Source: Modicisalibacter sp033446685 (lineage in GTDB: Bacteria > Pseudomonadota > Gammaproteobacteria > Pseudomonadales > Halomonadaceae). Taken from it: DNA of 64,000 bases. The translations under genes and the position numbers were made by a program. Shown here piece after piece: positions 35,076 to 44,065 of this stretch. A model generated the notes under the pieces. The model worked only from the letters and a program-made list of their open reading frames with translations, made no database searches and was not told the DNA's origin. Numbering within the stretch: the stretch's first letter is position 1; each line of letters starts with the position of its first letter. The stretch is taken from the NCBI RefSeq assembly GCF_033446685.1, contig NZ_JAWQLY010000005.1, positions 124,001 through 188,000 on the forward strand. The letters run 5' to 3'.

Positions 35076-36137
35076 TCAAGCCGATTTTATTTGCGAAATA
35101 GTTTCACAGTATTGCCGCCATTCACCCGTATCCAGCCAGGCTTTTTCACTAATCGGGTATACTCCGACCCGACCGCCACGGCTTCGCACCTCATCTATTA
35201 GTTGCGTTAAATGGTAGAATTCGTTTTCTGGAATCAATGAAATCACCGAGGAGCGCAGGATATATAGGCCAGTATTCACCATGAAATCGTAATGTGGCTT
35301 TTCACGCATAGCACAGAGTTGGCCATTATCTACTATATCGCAAATGCCGTAGGGAATATCATATGAGCGCATGGAAACGACTACTGTAATGTCGTTTTCT
35401 TCCCGACGGTGGTGCTCGACCATGGCATGATAGTCCGCCTTTATAATGACGTCGCAATTGGTAACGATGACATCGCCGGACACTTTTCCATTCAAGGCAC
35501 ACAGGCTGCCACCGGTGCCCAACGGTTTATCCTCGTAGATGTAGTCGACGCGATAGTTAGGCTCCAGTTCATCGAAATAGGCCTTTATCATCTTCGATTT
35601 GTAATTCACCGAAAGATAGAACTGATCGACGCCATATTCGACGAATGAATCGAGTATGACCTCTATGGCCGTTTTCTCACCGACGGGTATCAGTGGCTTG
35701 GGTAACACGTTCGTGAATGGCGCCAACCGGCTACCCTTGCCTCCCGCCATGACGATGACGGGCAAATTCTGAAGCGTACGCTGATGGCTCTCTATCTCGT
35801 CTGCGCACAGCGTTTCCCAGAAATGAGCATCAATGACGCGGCCCTGATCGTCGATGACCGGGGCCGCGGTGATCTGCAGCCGCTGCATGGCCTGCTTGAT
35901 GACGTCCCTGTCTTCCCCGGCCTTGACCACATAGGGCGAGGTATTACACACCTGGCCGACCTGTCCGCCCAGATCTCCCCCGCCGAGTATCCAGCGACGC
36001 ACGTCCCCGTCCGTCAGCGTACCCAGTAACTGGCCGTCTTCGTCGGTGACGAAAAGTACCTTGCGCCGGGTCTCTTCCAACTGATGAAGTGCGTCCAGCA
36101 CATTGCGCTGAGGGCTGGTCATAAGGTTTTCGAACAT
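35076..36137 (-). CDS. ptmE: CBS-domain nucleotidyltransferase, GDP-glucosamine forming (PtmE-like)
   Basis: A 353-residue protein. Residues ~1-115 are a CBS-domain pair (VTDEDGQLLGTLTDGDVRRW and a second repeat). Residues ~125-350 are a sugar-phosphate nucleotidyltransferase with the loop VMAGGKGSRLAPFTNVLPKP. This architecture is that of Campylobacter PtmE, which makes GDP-GlcN from GlcN-1-P and GTP, the entry into the GDP-linked legionaminic acid pathway. The CBS pair may sense a nucleotide. It overlaps the legG stop by 19 bases and is followed by legF after 69 bases. GDP specificity is known for PtmE, and is inference here. Confidence 0.82.
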   Translation of the reverse strand: MFENLMTSPQRNVLDALHQLEETRRKVLFVTDEDGQLLGTLTDGDVRRWILGGGDLGGQVGQVCNTSPYVVKAGEDRDVIKQAMQRLQITAAPVIDDQGRVIDAHFWETLCADEIESHQRTLQNLPVIVMAGGKGSRLAPFTNVLPKPLIPVGEKTAIEVILDSFVEYGVDQFYLSVNYKSKMIKAYFDELEPNYRVDYIYEDKPLGTGGSLCALNGKVSGDVIVTNCDVIIKADYHAMVEHHRREENDITVVVSMRSYDIPYGICDIVDNGQLCAMREKPHYDFMVNTGLYILRSSVISLIPENEFYHLTQLIDEVRSRGGRVGVYPISEKAWLDTGEWRQYCETISQIKSA

Positions 36138-37339
36138 ACGGCCTCCTCGCAGGCGCTCTCGGCGAAGGGCGCACTGACGAATCGCTTTTTCAGGGGGTGA
36201 TCCAGGGGGATCTTCTTGAGTCTTTCCTTGATCCGGTGCGACGCCGTGCCATCCGCGTAACGGTCGTACGGGTTTTTCAGGCCTTTCAGCGACTCGCGGA
36301 AGGCTGCGCTCAGCGCTTGCTCGATGCCGGCGCGGATCGCCTCGAAGTCATTGTCGACGCTAATCACATTGACAGCCGCCAGGCGTCCTTCCTGCCGCGT
36401 TCCTATGTTGACGACGGGTAGTTCGAACGAAGGGGCCTCCAGCAATCCGCTGGATGAGTTGCCGATCATGACGTCGAGATGGCGCAGGCAACTGAGATAG
36501 ACGCGCTGTCCCAGATTGTCGTGAAGCTGGGCCCGATGAGAGCGCTGCCTGCACCATTCGGCCAGGTGCGCATTGATCGAGCGCCCCTGGCTATCGGCGT
36601 TGGCCTTGGTAAAGACAACATCCAGCCCATCGAATGCATCCAGCGCTTCGAGTAGCGCTGCCAACGAAGCCGCCGATGACCCTTCGATCTCCCCGGTTAC
36701 CGGGTGATAGGTGATCAGTGCCGTGGGACGAATCAGAGGTCTTCCGAGAGCCTCGGTCAGCGCCTGCCGATCGAGCAATTCACCACGATAGATATGATCC
36801 AGCCCCGGAGCACCGTAATTGAAGGTGGCATCGGATAGCTCGCCCATTTGCAGGATGCGCCGCCGGTAGACCTCGGTCGCCGGAAAATGAAAGGTGGCGA
36901 GCTTGGTCACCGCGTGGCGGAAGTATTCGTCCAGGGCGCCCTGGCTGGTCTCACCGCCATGCAGGTGTGCAACCGGAATGCCCTGCACGACGGCGGCCAG
37001 GGCCACGGGCACGATTTCGAAGCGATCGCCCAGTACTACCACGATATCCGGTCGATCTTCCGCCAAGGCATCGCCACTGGCGAGTAGCGCCAATCCCATC
37101 GCCTTGGTCATCGCAAGTCGGCTATCCGAGGACAGCAGAATTTCCATCCGCCGACGAACCGTAAAGCCATCCTTCTCGATTTCCCGAACCGTAGAGCCGA
37201 ACTCAGCGGAGAGGTGCGTTCCGGTAACCGCCAGCATCAACTCCAGCTCGGGGTCCCCCTCGATTTCGCGCAGAAGCCAGTACAATAGCCCGTAATCCGC
37301 GCGGGTCGTGGTCAGCACCCAGATTCGACGACGCATCAT
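36119..37339 (-). CDS. legG: NDP-sugar hydrolysing 2-epimerase (NeuC/LegG family)
   Basis: A 406-residue GT-B-fold epimerase. Signature stretches: TTTRADYGLLYWLLREI, VVVLGDRFEIVPVALAA, AHLHGGETSQGALDE, and IGNSSSGLLEAPSFELPVVNIG with the product/nucleotide-binding residues. It removes the nucleotide and inverts C2 of the diacetamido sugar to give 2,4-diacetamido-2,4,6-trideoxymannose. The start overlaps the legI stop by four bases (ATGA). The presence of LegB and PtmE points to the legionaminic rather than the sialic pathway. The last ~30 residues past the core are charged. Confidence 0.87.
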   Translation of the reverse strand: MMRRRIWVLTTTRADYGLLYWLLREIEGDPELELMLAVTGTHLSAEFGSTVREIEKDGFTVRRRMEILLSSDSRLAMTKAMGLALLASGDALAEDRPDIVVVLGDRFEIVPVALAAVVQGIPVAHLHGGETSQGALDEYFRHAVTKLATFHFPATEVYRRRILQMGELSDATFNYGAPGLDHIYRGELLDRQALTEALGRPLIRPTALITYHPVTGEIEGSSAASLAALLEALDAFDGLDVVFTKANADSQGRSINAHLAEWCRQRSHRAQLHDNLGQRVYLSCLRHLDVMIGNSSSGLLEAPSFELPVVNIGTRQEGRLAAVNVISVDNDFEAIRAGIEQALSAAFRESLKGLKNPYDRYADGTASHRIKERLKKIPLDHPLKKRFVSAPFAESACEEAVCSKTL

Positions 37340-38355
37340 GCCAGATCCTTCCAGTCGAGGAGCTCGTCGCTGCGGATGGCGCGAGCTGCATGTCTACCCA
37401 CTACGGCCTCGAGCAAGGCCGGGGACAGTCCCGAGCCGGGGCGTTTGATGGTCAGGTCGGCACGCGTCAGCCTCTCGCCGGCGGCAATATCCCGGCCTAC
37501 GGCGATGCTTTTGCGAACGACCTGCATGTTCTGTATTTCGCAGGGAGCAGGGCGCTTTAGTCCATCGCCATGGGCAAGCTCGACATGGCGAATCGCCTCG
37601 ACCATCGCACCAAAGCCCTGGGGGTCCAGGGAAGATGCGTGATCTGGACCATCCAGCGTCGTATCGAGCGTGAAGTGCTTTTCTATGACCTGGGCGCCCA
37701 TGGCCACGGCAGCTATCGCCATCTCGATCCCTGCCGTGTGATCCGAGTAACCGACCTTGGTACCGAAGGCTCGCCGCAGGGTCTGCATCGCCGAGAGATT
37801 GATTTCCGCATAAGGCGCTGGATATTCGGTGACGCAGTGCAAAAGCGTGACATCCAGCGCTCCAGCGTTTTCCAGTCCTCTTACCGCCGCTGCCACCTCT
37901 TCCAACCAGCACATGCCGGTGGAAAGAATGATCGGCTTGCCGTAAGCGGCGATCCTTTCGAGCAAGGGTCTATTGGTAATTTCGCCTGAAGGTATCTTGA
38001 AGACGCGCATGCCCAACTCGTTTAGAAAATCAGCGCTGAGCTCATCGAAGGGGCTGGAAAGAAACTCGATGCCACGCTCGCGGCAATACCCATGTAGTCG
38101 GTGAAATTCCTCTTCGGTGAGCTCGAGCTTCTTTAGCAACTCATATTGCGTCTCGACCGGAGAATGCGCCTTTCGCTGATAACGCGCCGTTTCAGCACCA
38201 CGGGTAGCCAGGCGATCAGCCTTGAAAGTCTGAAACTTTATGGCATCGGCACCGCACTCAAGGGCCTTGTCGATTAATTGCAGTGCTTGCACCACCGAGC
38301 CATTATGATTGACGCCCGCCTCGGCGATTACAAAGGTAGCGGCTGATTCCTTCAT
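37336..38355 (-). CDS. legI: N-acetylneuraminate/legionaminate synthase family enzyme
   Basis: A 339-residue NeuB-type enzyme. The TIM-barrel part opens with FVIAEAGVNHNGSV, with KFQTFKADRLAT, LSTGMCW, TLLHCVTEYPAP, GYSDHTAG and KHFTLD, and the C-terminal SAF (antifreeze-like) domain begins near 280 with RKSIAVGRDIAAGERL. It condenses the 6-deoxy mannosamine derivative with PEP. The pathway genes beside it make legionaminic acid the probable product, with pseudaminic acid (PseI) as the alternative. It overlaps legH by four bases upstream and legG by four bases downstream. Confidence 0.9.
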   Translation of the reverse strand: MKESAATFVIAEAGVNHNGSVVQALQLIDKALECGADAIKFQTFKADRLATRGAETARYQRKAHSPVETQYELLKKLELTEEEFHRLHGYCRERGIEFLSSPFDELSADFLNELGMRVFKIPSGEITNRPLLERIAAYGKPIILSTGMCWLEEVAAAVRGLENAGALDVTLLHCVTEYPAPYAEINLSAMQTLRRAFGTKVGYSDHTAGIEMAIAAVAMGAQVIEKHFTLDTTLDGPDHASSLDPQGFGAMVEAIRHVELAHGDGLKRPAPCEIQNMQVVRKSIAVGRDIAAGERLTRADLTIKRPGSGLSPALLEAVVGRHAARAIRSDELLDWKDLA

Positions 38356-38978
38356 GCGATTCTCCTTGCCGGGGTACCGACATACACGCCGGGCTCGTTG
38401 ATATCCCCAATCACTGTTGCACCGGCACCGATCAAGACCCCGGGGCAGACTTTTACCGAGTGGATCAAATTGGCACCGGTGCCGATCATGCAGTGATCGC
38501 CGATTCGTACCCCACCGCTCAGCGTTGCGCCGGGGGCTACATGCACGTCATCACCCAATACGCAATCGTGATCCACCGTCGCGTGGGTATTGATAATGCA
38601 GGCGCGCCCCAAGCGACTTCCGGTAATCAGCACGGCTCCATCCAGCACAACGCTGCCATTGCCACTGATAACGTCGTCATGCACGGTAGCGGTTCGGGCA
38701 TAAAGTGGCGGAAAGTTGAAGCCAACGACCTGGTAACTATTCATCAGTGTTAAGCGAGACGTACTGATAGAGGTTTTGCCTAACCCCATTAGCGCAGTCG
38801 TACCAATCGCATCCTCTTTCATGGTGAGATAATCTTGGTCCGACCCTAGATAAGCCACCGGCATGCCATCCTCTTCCCTGGGAGCGATATAACCGCGTAC
38901 CTTATGACGCAAAGATAATAGACAGGTGATCAACACTCGAGCGTGCCCCCCGCCGCCAACGATGCAAAAGTCGGTCAT
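38352..38978 (-). CDS. legH: PglD/LegH-type sugar N-acetyltransferase
   Basis: A 208-residue left-handed beta-helix acetyltransferase. A short Rossmann-like part (FCIVGGGGHARVLITCLL) leads into hexapeptide repeats with the catalytic His in NTHATVDHDCVLGDDVHV and the acceptor/CoA part LIGAGATVIGDI ending VYVGTPARRI. Homologues PglD and LegH acetylate the C4 amino group of NDP-4-amino-4,6-dideoxy-GlcNAc. In this place it would act on the product of the aminotransferase. It is 17 bases downstream of legB and overlaps legI by four bases. Confidence 0.87.
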   Translation of the reverse strand: MTDFCIVGGGGHARVLITCLLSLRHKVRGYIAPREEDGMPVAYLGSDQDYLTMKEDAIGTTALMGLGKTSISTSRLTLMNSYQVVGFNFPPLYARTATVHDDVISGNGSVVLDGAVLITGSRLGRACIINTHATVDHDCVLGDDVHVAPGATLSGGVRIGDHCMIGTGANLIHSVKVCPGVLIGAGATVIGDINEPGVYVGTPARRIA

Positions 38979-38995
38979 ATAAATCCGGTTATTTA

Positions 38996-40006
38996 CTAGA
39001 TATTGTAAATATTGGTCTTGTAGCGTGACAGGTTATCAGCATCGCTGAACCAGGCGATGGTATGTTCAAGACCACGACGTAGCCCCTCGACCCCTCCAAA
39101 CTCGGCATGATGACCCAGCAGCCTGCCGGCTTTTTCGGTACATGCCCAGAGTCGCTCGACTTCACTGGCCGAAGGCCGCAAGCGTTCTTCGTCGGTGGTA
39201 ATCGTTATTTGACGGCCCATCAGGTCCGCAATCATACCCACCGTATCGCCGATACTTATCTCGAATCCGCTTCCCACGTTGATGACTTCCCCGATGGCTT
39301 CATCACACTCGGCTACACGCACGAAACCGGAAACGGTGTCGTCGACATAATTGAAATCCCGTGTTGGATGAAGTGAGCCGAGATGGATCTGCTCTTTTCC
39401 CGCCGCTATCTGGGAAATGATGGTGGGTATAACCGCTCGCGCCGATTGCCTGGGCCCATAGGTATTGAAAGGTCGTATTACCGCTATCGGCGTATCGAAG
39501 GAGCGATGGAAGGACAAGGCCATCTGGTCGGCACCGATCTTCGATGCGGAGTAAGGCGATTGACCAAAGAGCGGGTGCTCTTCGGTAATCGGCACTTGGC
39601 GTGCCGTACCGTATACTTCGCTGGTCGAAGTATGCACCACCTTCTCGACATTCAGATCGCGAGCAGCCTGAATGATGTTCAAGGTTCCCTTTATATTGGT
39701 ATCAATATACGTGTCGGGGGAGTGGTATGAGTAAGGAATCGCTATCAAGGCTGCCAGGTGAAGAACGATGTCACAGCCTTGGACGGCCTTGCGGACTCCG
39801 TTAGGGTCCCGGATATCCCCGGCGACGACCTCCAGTTGGCTGCGGGTTTCCTCAGGCGCCGTATCGAGCCATCCCCAGCTATTGAAGGAGTTGTACATGA
39901 CGAAGGCTCGAACGTCGTGGCCTGCACGGACCAGCGTTTCGGTGAGGTGTGACCCGATAAAGCCATCGGCCCCTGTAACCAGTATTTTTTTGCCGTACAG
40001 ATCCAT
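38996..40006 (-). CDS. legB: NAD-dependent NDP-GlcNAc 4,6-dehydratase, LegB family
   Basis: A 336-residue extended SDR epimerase/dehydratase. Cofactor loop VTGADGFIGSHL, catalytic region HTSTSEVYG and YSASKIGAD, and the family segment TRDFNYVDDTVSGF. LegB from Campylobacter works on GDP-GlcNAc to give the 4-keto-6-deoxy sugar, the first committed step of legionaminic acid formation. It is the first gene after the ops-containing leader at 40007-40492 and heads legB-legH-legI-legG-ptmE-legF. Confidence 0.88.
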   Translation of the reverse strand: MDLYGKKILVTGADGFIGSHLTETLVRAGHDVRAFVMYNSFNSWGWLDTAPEETRSQLEVVAGDIRDPNGVRKAVQGCDIVLHLAALIAIPYSYHSPDTYIDTNIKGTLNIIQAARDLNVEKVVHTSTSEVYGTARQVPITEEHPLFGQSPYSASKIGADQMALSFHRSFDTPIAVIRPFNTYGPRQSARAVIPTIISQIAAGKEQIHLGSLHPTRDFNYVDDTVSGFVRVAECDEAIGEVINVGSGFEISIGDTVGMIADLMGRQITITTDEERLRPSASEVERLWACTEKAGRLLGHHAEFGGVEGLRRGLEHTIAWFSDADNLSRYKTNIYNI

Positions 40007-40492
40007 TTCATAGCCCTTGAATGCAACAAATGCGTAGAAACTGCGTAATGCTGAATAACGACAACCGAAGTCGCTGGCTATCAGTAATATTTAGGCGGTT
40101 TATTAAACTAACTAATTCAGACCACGCTACCGCCCGGAGACCTCTAGCAAGGCCTCAACATCAATTAGAGAGAATTTTATTAATTTCACTTAAGCCACAG
40201 TTACGAAACACCCCCCAACAACTACACATGGTTACACAAGAACCGAGACTCTACACGCTCAATTAGTTACCGAATAAGCGGTAGTCGCCGGCAATTCAAA
40301 AACAGAATTTCTCTCAGAAACCTAGCGACACAGCCATGATCGGCCTGCTATATTTTAGCTAGTCAAAATTAATACAGATAAATTTGGGTATTAAAAAAAC
40401 AAGCAACGAAATTAAAACCTCTAATGACCAAAAGAGGGTAAGAAAACTGGCAGGCCCGTTAAAAGAAAAGTCGCTCTGTCCGTCATCGGTCG
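40007..40492 (-). promoter_or_regulatory. AT-rich leader of the leg operon, with ops element at 40123-40134
   Basis: A 486-base gene-free stretch, markedly AT-rich. On the minus strand it contains GGGCGGTAGCGTGGTC (ops core GGCGGTAGCGTG at 40123-40134), 116 bases upstream of legB. The same 16-base string precedes wza. A promoter probably lies between 40140 and 40400; TTGACT near 40365 is one weak -35 candidate, and I could not settle it. I see no open reading frame with a known family in the region. Confidence 0.6.
40123..40134 (-). promoter_or_regulatory. ops/JUMPstart element (RfaH recruitment site)
   Basis: Exact GGCGGTAGCGTG, the ops sequence of E. coli, on the coding strand of the leg genes. 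It is preceded by CCG and followed by GTC, the same as at the wza site on the three bases downstream. RfaH binds the ops hairpin in the non-template DNA of a paused polymerase and makes it resistant to termination. Confidence 0.85.
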
Positions 40493-41704
40493 CTACTGAC
40501 CGCCAGTAGCAGCTGCCATCAAAGAATCCTGATTCGTTGCCAGGTGCATTACCTGCTCAAGTACAGTGCAAGTCTTGGTAAGCTCATCCCTAGTCAACGT
40601 GGGATGCACCAGAAACATCATGCTGGTTTCTCCCAACTCTCTAGCAACCGGCAACGGTGTCAGTGGTCTCCATCCCGTGCCATCGAAGGCTTTTTCCCGG
40701 TAGACCTCTGAACATGAGCCAGAGAAGCAAGGCACGCCCCGGGCGTTGATTTCGTCGACGATACGATCCCGGTTCCATGCGGGATCGAGCAACTCGGGTT
40801 CAACAAAGACATAGCACTTATACGCCGCGTGCTCGACATCCTGGGGCACGCGGGGCACACGTAGCCCCTGGCATCGAATTGCACAGTCCCAAATGCGCTG
40901 CGCATTCGCCTGACGCTGTAGTGTCCAACCCGGCAAGCGGCCCAACTGTATTCGGCCAATCGCCGACTGCATCTCGGTCAAACGCCAGTTGGTGCCGAAG
41001 CTCTCATGTAGCCAACGAAAACCCGGGGGGTGGTCACGCTCATATACTGCATCCCAACTCTTTCCATGATCCTTATAGGCCCACATACGCTTCCAGAGAT
41101 TGAGATCGTTGGTCGTGACCATGCCCCCCTCTCCCCCGGTAGTCATTATCTTGTCCTGGCAGAATGACCAGCAACCCACATGGCCAAGCGATCCGACGCT
41201 CCTGCCCCGGATCCGCGCACCATGCGCCTGGGCACAATCCTCGATGACTGCCAAAGCATGCTGCGTGGCAAGCGTCATTAGGGCATCCATGTCGCAAGGC
41301 CAGCCCGCCAGATGGACGGCTATGATAGCCCGGGTCTTCGGGGTAATGGCCTCCAGGACGGCACGTGGAGAAATGTTTTGCGTGTCCCGATCGATATCGA
41401 CGAATACCGGCGTTGCACCAGCGAGAACAATGCTAGACACCGAAGCAAGGAAGGTCCTCGAGGTTACCAGAACTTCATCGCCGACGCCGATGCCGAGCCC
41501 CTTTAGCGCCAAATCAAGCGCTGTCGTGCCATTTGCAACGGCAATCGCGAACTCGCTATCGACAGCCTGCGCGAATTCTCGTTCGAAAGCGCGGCCCTCC
41601 GAACCTGTCCAGTAGTTGACTTGATTGGAAAGCAAGACGCGACGCACGGCATCGGCTTCCTGTTCGGTGAAACAGGGCCAAGACGAAAAGGGAGTATTCA
41701 GCAT
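40493..41704 (-). CDS. DegT/DnrJ/EryC1/StrS PLP-dependent sugar aminotransferase
   Basis: A 403-residue aminotransferase of the sugar-nucleotide type. Visible: NGTTALDLALKGLGIGVGDEVLVTSR, the PLP-binding Asp region ALAVIEDCAQAHGA, the Schiff-base Lys in FCQDKIMTTGGEGGMV and ESFGTNWRLTEMQSAIGRIQL. It could be the LegC step missing from the leg operon (4-keto to 4-amino). But it lies upstream of the ops leader, in a different transcription unit and in a subfamily common in other polysaccharide loci, so another role (e.g. a second aminosugar) is possible. The neighbour upstream is a GT2 enzyme after a 146-base gap. Confidence 0.75.
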   Translation of the reverse strand: MLNTPFSSWPCFTEQEADAVRRVLLSNQVNYWTGSEGRAFEREFAQAVDSEFAIAVANGTTALDLALKGLGIGVGDEVLVTSRTFLASVSSIVLAGATPVFVDIDRDTQNISPRAVLEAITPKTRAIIAVHLAGWPCDMDALMTLATQHALAVIEDCAQAHGARIRGRSVGSLGHVGCWSFCQDKIMTTGGEGGMVTTNDLNLWKRMWAYKDHGKSWDAVYERDHPPGFRWLHESFGTNWRLTEMQSAIGRIQLGRLPGWTLQRQANAQRIWDCAIRCQGLRVPRVPQDVEHAAYKCYVFVEPELLDPAWNRDRIVDEINARGVPCFSGSCSEVYREKAFDGTGWRPLTPLPVARELGETSMMFLVHPTLTRDELTKTCTVLEQVMHLATNQDSLMAAATGGQ

Positions 41705-41850
41705 GTAGATCGACTTCCATTAAGGATTTTATTTCTAACGCCGCATTAGAGCTTTAGCTTACAAATAACAAAATAGCGAAGCTATATGAGCAAGTACGGA
41801 AAGAGCTGCCTGGCCAAGTCACAAATAGATTAAAGCGGAATGCGTAAGCC

Positions 41851-42600
41851 TCAAAAAAACTGGGGTAGCTTAGATAAATTCTTGTAGGGCAAGGCAACAA
41901 AAGGATTTATGCCGTTCTTTTGCATAGCCCGAAAATCCTCACGCGTCTTATTTAAAATGGCCTTCAGAGTACCGTTACTGGCCCCTCCCAGACGCATCTT
42001 TACAAGCACTTGCGGAAGATATGCAACACGCATATCTTCGTAGCACAGATAGCGAAGCAATGCTTCGTAATCGCCAGCAATTCGATAACTATCATCAAAT
42101 CCGCCCAACAACTGATAAAGTTCGCGTCGCATATAGAAAGTGGGATGAGGGGGCATCCAGCCACGCTTGACTTTATGATGACTGAAAGGCCCTGAACGCC
42201 AATAGCGAATGACCTTGCTTAAATTGTCGGCGCTGACATATTGCAGATCGCCATAGACTGCGCCAACATCTGGATCCTCGAAGCAGGATGCGACCCGACT
42301 CAGCACCCTGTCGTCAGCAAGCAGATCATCCGAGTTCAAGAATCCCACAATATCACCGCTGGCTCTGGACAACCCCTTATTCAAAGCATCGAATATTCCC
42401 TGATCCTTTTCTGAAACCAGGATATCTCTTGTCGTTAACGCATCTCGTGCTATAGCGACCGTAGCATCTGTGGACAAGCCGTCGATTACTATATGCTCTA
42501 CTGCTGACCAATCTTGCCGCTTGAGGCTTGCGATAGCATCGCCAATTGTTCTTTGACTATTATAGCTAGCAGTAATTATAGATATTTTTAACTCTTTCAT
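41851..42600 (-). CDS. Family 2 glycosyltransferase
   Basis: A 249-residue GT-A glycosyltransferase. The nucleotide-binding start is ISIITASYNSQRTI; HIVIDGLSTDAT and GFLNSDDLL carry the DXD-type motif, and GGFDDSYRIAGDYEALLRY is the acceptor-side motif. No membrane segment. The start overlaps the manC stop by four bases (ATGA). Donor likely a GDP- or UDP-hexose; GDP-fucose and GDP-mannose genes lie just upstream, but donor type is not readable from the sequence. Confidence 0.85.
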   Translation of the reverse strand: MKELKISIITASYNSQRTIGDAIASLKRQDWSAVEHIVIDGLSTDATVAIARDALTTRDILVSEKDQGIFDALNKGLSRASGDIVGFLNSDDLLADDRVLSRVASCFEDPDVGAVYGDLQYVSADNLSKVIRYWRSGPFSHHKVKRGWMPPHPTFYMRRELYQLLGGFDDSYRIAGDYEALLRYLCYEDMRVAYLPQVLVKMRLGGASNGTLKAILNKTREDFRAMQKNGINPFVALPYKNLSKLPQFF

Positions 42601-44006
42601 TGACAGCGTCCATAACGATCGTCCAGGCGGACAATATCATCTTCACCAAGATAAGATCCCGACTGCACTTCGATAAGTTCGAGTGGAATTTTACCTGGGT
42701 TTTCTAGCGCATGTACTTGGCCAATAGGAATATAGGTCGATTCGTTCTCGGATACCAGATAAGTCTTGTCAGCTACTGTGACCTGGGCACTGCCTGAAAC
42801 CACTACCCAATGTTCGGAGCGATGATGATGCATTTGTACAGAGAGTTTTGCCCCGGGTTTCACGGTAATACGCTTAACTTGATAACGCTCACCGTGATCG
42901 ATGCAATCATATACCCCCCAAGGGCGGTAGACTTCTCTATGGTTCATGAACTCACTGCGATTTTCTCGCTTTAGCTGCTCGACTATCTTTTTGACATCTT
43001 GGACATGGTCTTTGTGTGCCACAAGGACCGCATCCTTGGTCTCCACGATAACCAAGTCATCAACACCTACCGCAGCTACCAGGCGATTTTCGGAATGTAC
43101 CAGTAGGTTGTGAGACTCGTGGTACATCGCATCGCCATGGGTAACATTGCCCCAATTGTCCTGCTCACCTATCTGCCACAACGCTGACCAGGAACCGACA
43201 TCGCTCCATCCGGCATCTAGCGGAACCATGCAGGCACGCTGAGTGCGCTCCATGACCGCATAATCAATCGAATTTCCCGGACAGCGTTTGAAAGCCTCTT
43301 GATCCAGTCGCACAAAATCTAGATCCCGGCGCGCACCTTTTATCGCGGCACGGCAGGCGTGAACGATTTCAGGTTCAAAAGATTCAAGCTCATCTAAGTA
43401 ACACTGCGCCTGAAACATGAACATACCGCTATTCCAGTAATAGTCACCGGTCGCCAGGTAGTCTTCGGCTGTCGCTTTATCAGGTTTTTCCACGAAGCGC
43501 TTGACGCGGTAGCCGCCTTCATTATCAGTAGGGCCGCGTTGTATATAGCCGTACCCTGTTTCAGCATGATCGGCGACTATCCCGAAGGTCACCAATTCTC
43601 CTTGAACAGCCAACAAGCGAGCACTTTCGATGCTCTTATGAAACTCGGCAACATCCTCGATTAGGTGGTCGGCAGCTAGCACCAACAATACTGATTCAGG
43701 ATTGTCTTCCATAGCACGAAGTGCTGCCAGGGCGATAGCTGGAGCGGTATTTCGACCTTCAGGCTCTAGTATGATACAAGCATCACCTATATTCGCTTGG
43801 CGTAACTGGTCCGCGACCAAAAACCGATGTTCTTCATTGCAAATGACTATCGGAGGACGGCACCGCAGTCCTATCAGGCGCTGCAAGGATTCCTGCAGCA
43901 TGCTTGCCTCACCGAAGAGCGACAGAAACTGCTTGGGCCTCAGTTGTCTGGATAGTGGCCATAGCCTTGAGCCATTTCCTCCAGCCAAAATAACGGGTGT
44001 AATCAT
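42597..44006 (-). CDS. manC: Mannose-1-phosphate guanylyltransferase / mannose-6-phosphate isomerase
   Basis: A 469-residue bifunctional type II PMI/GMP. The N-terminal nucleotidyltransferase has ILAGGNGSRLWPLSRQLRPKQF and FVEKPD; the C-terminal cupin (about 355-465) has RPWGVYDCIDHGERYQVKRI and the metal-binding MHHHRSEHWVVVSG. It makes GDP-mannose from fructose-6-P or mannose-1-P. It feeds gmd and fcl upstream. Phosphomannomutase, which is also needed, is not in the window. The start ATG has GGTGGA three bases upstream. Confidence 0.93.
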   Translation of the reverse strand: MITPVILAGGNGSRLWPLSRQLRPKQFLSLFGEASMLQESLQRLIGLRCRPPIVICNEEHRFLVADQLRQANIGDACIILEPEGRNTAPAIALAALRAMEDNPESVLLVLAADHLIEDVAEFHKSIESARLLAVQGELVTFGIVADHAETGYGYIQRGPTDNEGGYRVKRFVEKPDKATAEDYLATGDYYWNSGMFMFQAQCYLDELESFEPEIVHACRAAIKGARRDLDFVRLDQEAFKRCPGNSIDYAVMERTQRACMVPLDAGWSDVGSWSALWQIGEQDNWGNVTHGDAMYHESHNLLVHSENRLVAAVGVDDLVIVETKDAVLVAHKDHVQDVKKIVEQLKRENRSEFMNHREVYRPWGVYDCIDHGERYQVKRITVKPGAKLSVQMHHHRSEHWVVVSGSAQVTVADKTYLVSENESTYIPIGQVHALENPGKIPLELIEVQSGSYLGEDDIVRLDDRYGRCQ

Positions 44007-44065
44007 AGATCCACCTTGTTGGTTAATTCTGTATGTGTAGATGTGCTATGCCGCCCAGTATAAAA

